Assembly: GCF_000003195.3 (NCBI RefSeq)
Contig: NC_012874.2
Location: 1,829,001-1,893,000, forward strand
Reading direction: 5' to 3'
Origin: Sorghum bicolor
Taxonomy: Eukaryota > Streptophyta > Magnoliopsida > Poales > Poaceae
Length of the DNA: 64,000 nt
Shown here piece after piece: positions 59,386 to 64,000 of this stretch. A program made the translations under genes and the position numbers. The stretch's first letter is position 1. Each line of letters opens with the position of its first letter. The notes under the pieces were generated by a model, which had not been told where the DNA came from, did not search any database, and saw only the letters and a program-made list of their open reading frames with translations.

Positions 59386-59775
59386 TTTGTGAGACGAATA
59401 TTTTAAGCCTAGTTAGCTTATGATTGGACAATATACTTGTCAAATACAAACGAAAGTGCTATTGTTCATATTTTATAAAATTTTTTGCAAGTAAACAAAG
59501 CCCTAGTCTGATCTAGTTTAGTTTTGCTTTTTTTTTTCTTTTCCTCTCTTCTGTTTTGTTCTTCTTCCTTCTTTTCTTTACGAAAATTTTCTTTTTCATC
59601 TCATCACATCGATTCTTTGAACATATACAAAGAACATTAAATATAGATAAAAAACTATTGTACAGTTGGTATATAATTTGCGAGACAAATCTTTTAAATC
59701 TAATTAGTCTATGATTAAAAAATATTACAGTAGCTAAATCTAAAATTTTTCGTAAACTAAATAAGACCCTAGTTC
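59386..59775. mobile_element. Two truncated Tourist-like MITE fragments
   Basis: Right half of one copy (GAGACGAATATTTTAAGCC to GTAAACAAAGCCC, about 59390-59502) and most of another (about 59590-59769, ending GTAAACTAAATAAGACCC). Confidence 0.55.
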
Positions 59776-59872
59776 GCTTGGGTGACAAACAAGTAGTGTT
59801 TGCTGATTTGTTGACAAATTCAGTAGATAAACTAAAGCGAAATTGGATCCCCAACCCTTCAACCCCTGTAGC

Positions 59873-60070
59873 TAAGAGCAAGTATAATAATGAGTTTATA
59901 GCTAAGCTAATGTTGATGTGGAGGAGAGAAGAGAGATGATAGTTTGACTCTCATGTAAGTACCAAACTAAACACGAATGCATAGGTAGTGGTAGGCCCAA
60001 ATAACAAATGTTGTAATAAAAAATAAAAAAAAATATTTTAAAGACAAGTATAAAACAACTTATTGGAACT
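59873..60070. mobile_element. MITE, relative of 51637 element
   Basis: AGAGCAAGTATAATAATGAG at the left; the interior GGAGAGAAGAGAGATGATAG matches the inverted interior of the element at 51637-51882. The right end is weak. Confidence 0.5.
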
Positions 60071-60157
60071 AGTTCTAATCATTTGGGGAGTCCCCTCGGA
60101 TCTCCGTACTGTACCTGGCGTTCCAGTAGTAGTAGCAGTTGCCCCCCTACGACACGA

Positions 60158-60163
60158 CACGTG
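60158..60163. promoter_or_regulatory. G-box / ABRE-like core upstream of LACS
   Basis: CACGTG within ACACGTGGGC, about 120 bases before the probable 5' UTR of the LACS gene. Such cores bind bZIP or bHLH factors; function here is inferred. Confidence 0.3.
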
Positions 60164-60269
60164 GGCACATGAGTCAGAGGGGGAGGGGAGGGCCCACCCC
60201 CACGCTGCCCGAACCACACGATACTGTATTGTAGTATGTAAATAAACAAGAAGCAAATCGCATCGCACT

Positions 60270-60540
60270 AGCATTTTCAGGCGGCTTCTTCTTCCTCGCG
60301 TCGTCGCCCCCGCAGATCCCGCACCGACCGACCGATCCCCTTCCCCTTCGGCGCGGCGCAGGTGAGGCGATGATCCGCCCCTCCGGTCCTTCCCTCCCCC
60401 TCCCTCCCGGCTTCCCCCACCTCTGCGCTGCGCTGATCTGATCCCACATCTGCCTGCAGAGCCGAGTCGACCACGACCACGAGGCGTCGTCGCGGAGCAG
60501 TCGGAGCCATTTTCGCTGCTCCCCAACCCCACCTCCGGGT
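60270..60540 (+). other. Probable 5' UTR exon(s) of the LACS gene
   Basis: GC- and pyrimidine-rich block at the start of the transcript. A donor-like CGCAG|GTGAGG lies at 60362, and a second possible small exon runs from an acceptor CTGCCTGCAG near 60460 to a donor GGTAAAG near 60540. The intron would end at TTCTATGCAG (AG 62401-62402). Confidence 0.45.
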
Positions 60541-60645
60541 AAAGGGATCATCCCCCGCCTTTTTGCTTGTCCTGTTCCGCGGCGCCTTCTGCTTTGGTAG
60601 TTTCTTCTTCCCCAACCCCCCAACCGTGGTCCGGGGGTGACTGAG

Positions 60646-60646
60646 A

Positions 60647-60734
<88 letters not shown>

Positions 60735-60741
60735 GAGAGAG
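60646..60741. repeat. Compound (CT)n(GT)n(GA)n microsatellite
   Basis: About 7 CT, 11 GT and 29 GA units with one interruption, in the presumed 5' UTR intron of the LACS gene. Confidence 0.95.
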
Positions 60742-61379
60742 TGCCCCGACCGTTTCCGCCGCCCCCGGCGAGCGGCCTCACGGCACGGCACTAGCCCAAC
60801 CTCTTCACGCTCCGAGACCGGGGCCGGCAGCAGGGTCCTCTGCTGCTGCTGCCTCCAACACCCTCCGGTTTTTGTTTCTTAATTAATACTACTATACGCA
60901 ATATATTTTTTTTTCTCACCATCTTGCGGCGTTGGCATGCTGCTCTGCTGCCGCGCAGCGCATCACACACACCAGCAAGTGCCACGCCTCCGCGGCCTCA
61001 CATGTCCCCTCGTTTGCTCCGCCACTGGAGTCCCCATCCGCTGCAACTGCATCCAGTTAGATTGCATCTTCCCTGGAAGAAATCCATGCTGGAGGTCACG
61101 TCTCTTCGTTTCATTTAAATGCCTCTTGGTTTTACTTACTACTATTATACGATATCCATCTATCCTCACGAACCCCATTGCCCATCATCATCATCACCAT
61201 CTCCTGGTCAACTTCCTTGCGTCTTCTATCTAGTACTTATATAATAAAGTTAAGCAAGCCCCGATTTTGATTTTTTCTACGGCCGTCCTGTCATGCGCAT
61301 CAGCGTCTGGCTGACTGATTCTACACGCCAGCCCACCATCCTTGCACTTTGGTCTCATTCGTTGGGTCTCTGCATTGCT

Positions 61380-61885
61380 TACTATTATTATCTTGTAACT
61401 GCCCTTTGAAAGGTTCATGTTTTGGCGTACCGCCAAGTCTAAGCCATCGCTGCTCATATTCTGAGCAGATTGATCCCACCCATGTTAAACATTTCTTAAA
61501 GTTTGTCACTAGCGGTTACATTACATTACAAGAACACCCTTTTACTAATCAGTCATGCTGCCTAGTGGCGTGGTGCTGGTACCCACACGTTAATAGTTCC
61601 CCATCATGGATCATCACCCTTGTTGCACTCACTCAATGTTGTTATGTACAGATTTGAGTGCATCACAGTTGTTACATCCATAGCGTGCTAACACGCATAA
61701 CCCTGTGGTTACTTTTTAGTATGCAGTAATTTTGTCAAGTTACTGTCAACTCTCCAGATGTAGCAGAAAACCACAGGAAGAAAAAGTCACTGATGAGATA
61801 GTTCAGAGTTAAGACATGTCAATTATAAAAAGAATTGCTACAAATGACGTACCACTGTTGAAACTTGAAACGATTTCTGAGTCTG
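61380..61885 (+). pseudogene. Degenerate upstream duplicate of LACS exon 1 region
   Basis: This block repeats 62095-62545 at an offset of about 680-690 bases. Shared wording includes ATGCTGCCTAGTGG, CCATCATGGATCATCACCC, ACACGCATAACCCTGTGGTT and TTTGTCAAGTTACTGTC. The position of the LACS start codon (CCATGGG in the gene) reads CCACAGG here, and the following exon-like bases carry in-frame stops. It is a tandem duplicate of the intron end and first coding exon that lost coding ability. Confidence 0.75.
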
Positions 61886-62449
61886 TTAAGATTTAGTATG
61901 TCTATTGATGTGGCAAGTGCCTCTAGTCTCACTACTATCCTTGCCATCAAAACCGTGGTACTTATGTCGTTGTCACTCCCTGACTCCCTGTCCATCATGT
62001 GTCCCGGGCAGCTTCATTGCTTCACCTAAAGTAAAGCTAGTTGAGATTTTCTAGCATCATTTTGTTCTGTTCTGCCTTGTTCATCATGCGCATCATACCT
62101 TTATATTACTGAGCTTTGGAAGGTTCTTGCTTCGACATAGAGCTAACTCTGAATCTGGTGCTGCTCAGATGCTGAGCTCATCGATACCACCCCCAACGTT
62201 GTCAATTTCTGTAGTAGTTAGAATAACGCCTTTTTCCTTTCCATTATGCTGCCTAGTGGTGTGATACCCATGGTATTCCCCCATCATGGATCATCACCCA
62301 TGTTGCACTCACCCAATGTTTTTATGTACAAATTCAAGTGCACCAGAGTCGTTACTTTTATAACATGCCAACACGCATAACCCTGTGGTTACTTCTATGC
62401 AGCCAAATTTGTCAAGTTACTGTCGATGCTCCAGATATAGTGGAAAACC

Positions 62450-63688
62450 ATGGGCGAAGTTAGTGATGATAATTCCAACATGTCCTTTCTAAAAAGAATC
62501 GCTACAAGTGATGTACCGCTGTTGAAAGAGTATGGTGTGAATGGAGTCGTCGTCGCTCTGCTTCTGGCTGTAGTTACTCCTATCTTGCTTTCCATGATGT
62601 TTGGCAAGAAGACAAAGCAAAGGGCGGTGCGAGCTGATGTGGGTGGAGAGGAGGGATTTGCCATGCGGAACAGTAGGTTTCCCTCCTTAGTTGCAGTCCC
62701 ATGGGAGGGCGCCACCACAATGGCAGCTCTGTTCGAGATGGCCAGCAAAAAGTACTCTCGACGGAGGTGTCTTGGCACAAGGAAGCTAATTAAGAGGGAA
62801 TTTATCGAATCTTCTGATGGTAGGAAGTTTGAGAAACTGCACCTTGGTGAATATGAATGGGATACCTACACTGAGGCATTTAACCGCGCATGTAATTTTG
62901 CTTCTGGACTTATCAAGATGGGCCATGACCTAGATAGTCATGCTGCTATATTCTCTGATACAAGAGCTGAGTGGATCATTGCTGCTCAGGTAATGATATC
63001 ATCCATGCCATTGTATCAGGACATTTGTTTGAACTTGTGAAGCTCTCTGACTGTAGTATCATCTTTTTTCCTTTCAGGGATGCTTCCGACAAAATTTAAC
63101 TGTAGTAACAATATATGCATCTCTTGGTGAGGATGCACTGGTGCATTCACTAAATGAGGTACTGTGGATTTGGTGCACATATTGTTTTTATTTTGGGCGT
63201 ATACAGTTGAGAACTATGCAATTACGTTTGTCTATACTCTTCATTAATTCGATACCTGTAGAAAAAACCTGAATGTCAGCTGTTTATAAGTTCTTGATGC
63301 CTGTATATGAAAGTTCTTACCAGTATACTTTATTTGGTGCGCAAGTGTTAGTACTGAAGGAATTTAACGAGCGGCAATTCATTTGGTCACACATCTTAAA
63401 TACTCTTCTGTCGAATTTCAGACACAGGTTTCAACTCTGATATGTGATTCGAAGCAACTTAAGAAGATACCTGCAATCAGCTCTAAATTGCAGAGTCTTA
63501 AGCATATTATCTATATTGAGGATGAACCTGTTGAGGCTGAGACACTGAATCAAGTGAAGCATCTGACAACATTGTCTTTCACTGAAGTAGAGGAGCTAGG
63601 CAAGACATCTCATGTTGATGCAAGATTACCTTCAAGCTCTGATACTGCAGTTATCATGTATACAAGTGGAAGTACTGGTCTTCCCAAG
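62450..63688 (+). CDS. Long-chain acyl-CoA synthetase, LACS8/LACS9 type (5' part; continues past window)
   Basis: Three coding exons are visible: 62450-62989, 63078-63158 and 63422-63688, all phase 0 with GT..AG introns; the gene runs off the window. Residues about 28-52 ([21 protein letters not shown]) form a membrane anchor, as in LACS8/9. Then come the [22 protein letters not shown] and [18 protein letters not shown] segments and, at the end of exon 3, [10 protein letters not shown], the AMP/ATP-binding signature of acyl-activating enzymes. The enzyme links CoA to long-chain fatty acids using ATP; plant LACS8 is in the ER and LACS9 in the plastid envelope, supplying acyl groups for membrane and storage lipid. 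The start sits 48 bases after a good acceptor. The catalytic C-terminal half is outside the window. Which paralogue this is cannot be told. Confidence 0.93.
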
Positions 63689-64000
63689 GTATACTGTTGA
63701 TCAAGATTTTGCAATTTCTTGTGCATTCATAATCTTGTAATTTGCTTAAACATAAATAAAAAAGATAAAAGGCGACTGGTGCTCAATGAAAAAAATCATA
63801 ACCCACAGTTGGTGCCAATATTTGCTTGGATATATGAGCGTCCTTACTTGATACAGAATCTACAGTGGCAGGACCAATTGGGCCATTAAGAGTAATGTGG
63901 AACAAATGAGCCACATCTTAATGTTCATTTCAGTATTTTTTTGTCTAGTGCATAGATAATAACGGACACTGCAAAATTTATAGTGGATAAAGCTTTCACC
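63689..64000 (+). other. LACS intron 3 (partial)
   Basis: GT follows exon 3 directly; AT-rich intron-like sequence to the window end with no further exon recognised. Confidence 0.7.

Noticed and set aside
61231..61260. Helitron 5' end (TCTAGTACTTATATAATAAAG)
   Set aside because: The wording fits but no convincing 3' hairpin plus CTRR was found downstream, so it was not called.

Overview
The window is nuclear DNA from a grass, most likely a panicoid such as sorghum. The evidence is: GC-rich gene starts with GC-poor introns and flanks; plant-only gene families (mini zinc finger, DUF3615, PLS-class PPR, R2R3-MYB subgroup 1); and dense grass-type transposons (Tourist-like elements with GGCCTTGTTTAGTTC ends, Stowaway MITEs, a CACTA with TTTGCCGAGAGC repeats, copia-like LTRs, LINE tails). 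Species is inferred from family resemblance only.

Six protein-coding genes are supported: a MIF-type mini zinc finger (168-464, +); a two- or three-exon DUF3615-type grass protein (6369-9693, +) whose last exon looks damaged or mis-phased; an E-class PLS PPR protein (23665-25931, +, one intron, probably one 5' UTR intron); CDC45 (30266-32128, +, single exon, E2F-like site upstream); an R2R3-MYB of the MYB60/MYB96 group (44769-45848, -, apparently intronless); and the 5' part of a long-chain acyl-CoA synthetase of the LACS8/LACS9 type (from 62450, +), cut by the window end. They look like independent loci, not a co-regulated cluster.

The rest is mostly transposon-derived. 1.26-4.4 kb holds a decayed tandem array of tRNA-Ala-like units, split by a CACTA element and a Tourist-like element and bounded by a Helitron-type end. 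4.7-5.8 kb is an inverted LTR fragment plus a LINE fragment. 10-22 kb is an intergenic mosaic with LTR pieces, a hairpin-rich segment that may be organellar DNA, and two clusters of related MITEs. 34-36.3 kb holds a short non-autonomous LTR retrotransposon with a gag-like ORF. 38.4-39.0 kb is a long-TIR foldback element with a nested 5'-truncated retroposon. 48.6-49.5 kb is a 5'-truncated LINE. 55.6-57.2 kb is a 1.5-kb retroposon with a perfect 16-bp target duplication. 61.3-62.5 kb is a tandem duplication that includes a dead copy of the LACS first coding exon.

The observations most worth a second look are the tRNA-Ala-like tandem array with its conserved spacer, the LACS exon-1 duplication, the foldback element with nested retroposon, the internally duplicated DUF3615 protein with its doubtful last exon, and the possible organellar insertion near 14.7-15.3 kb. 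I saw no CRISPR array, rRNA or intact tRNA gene.
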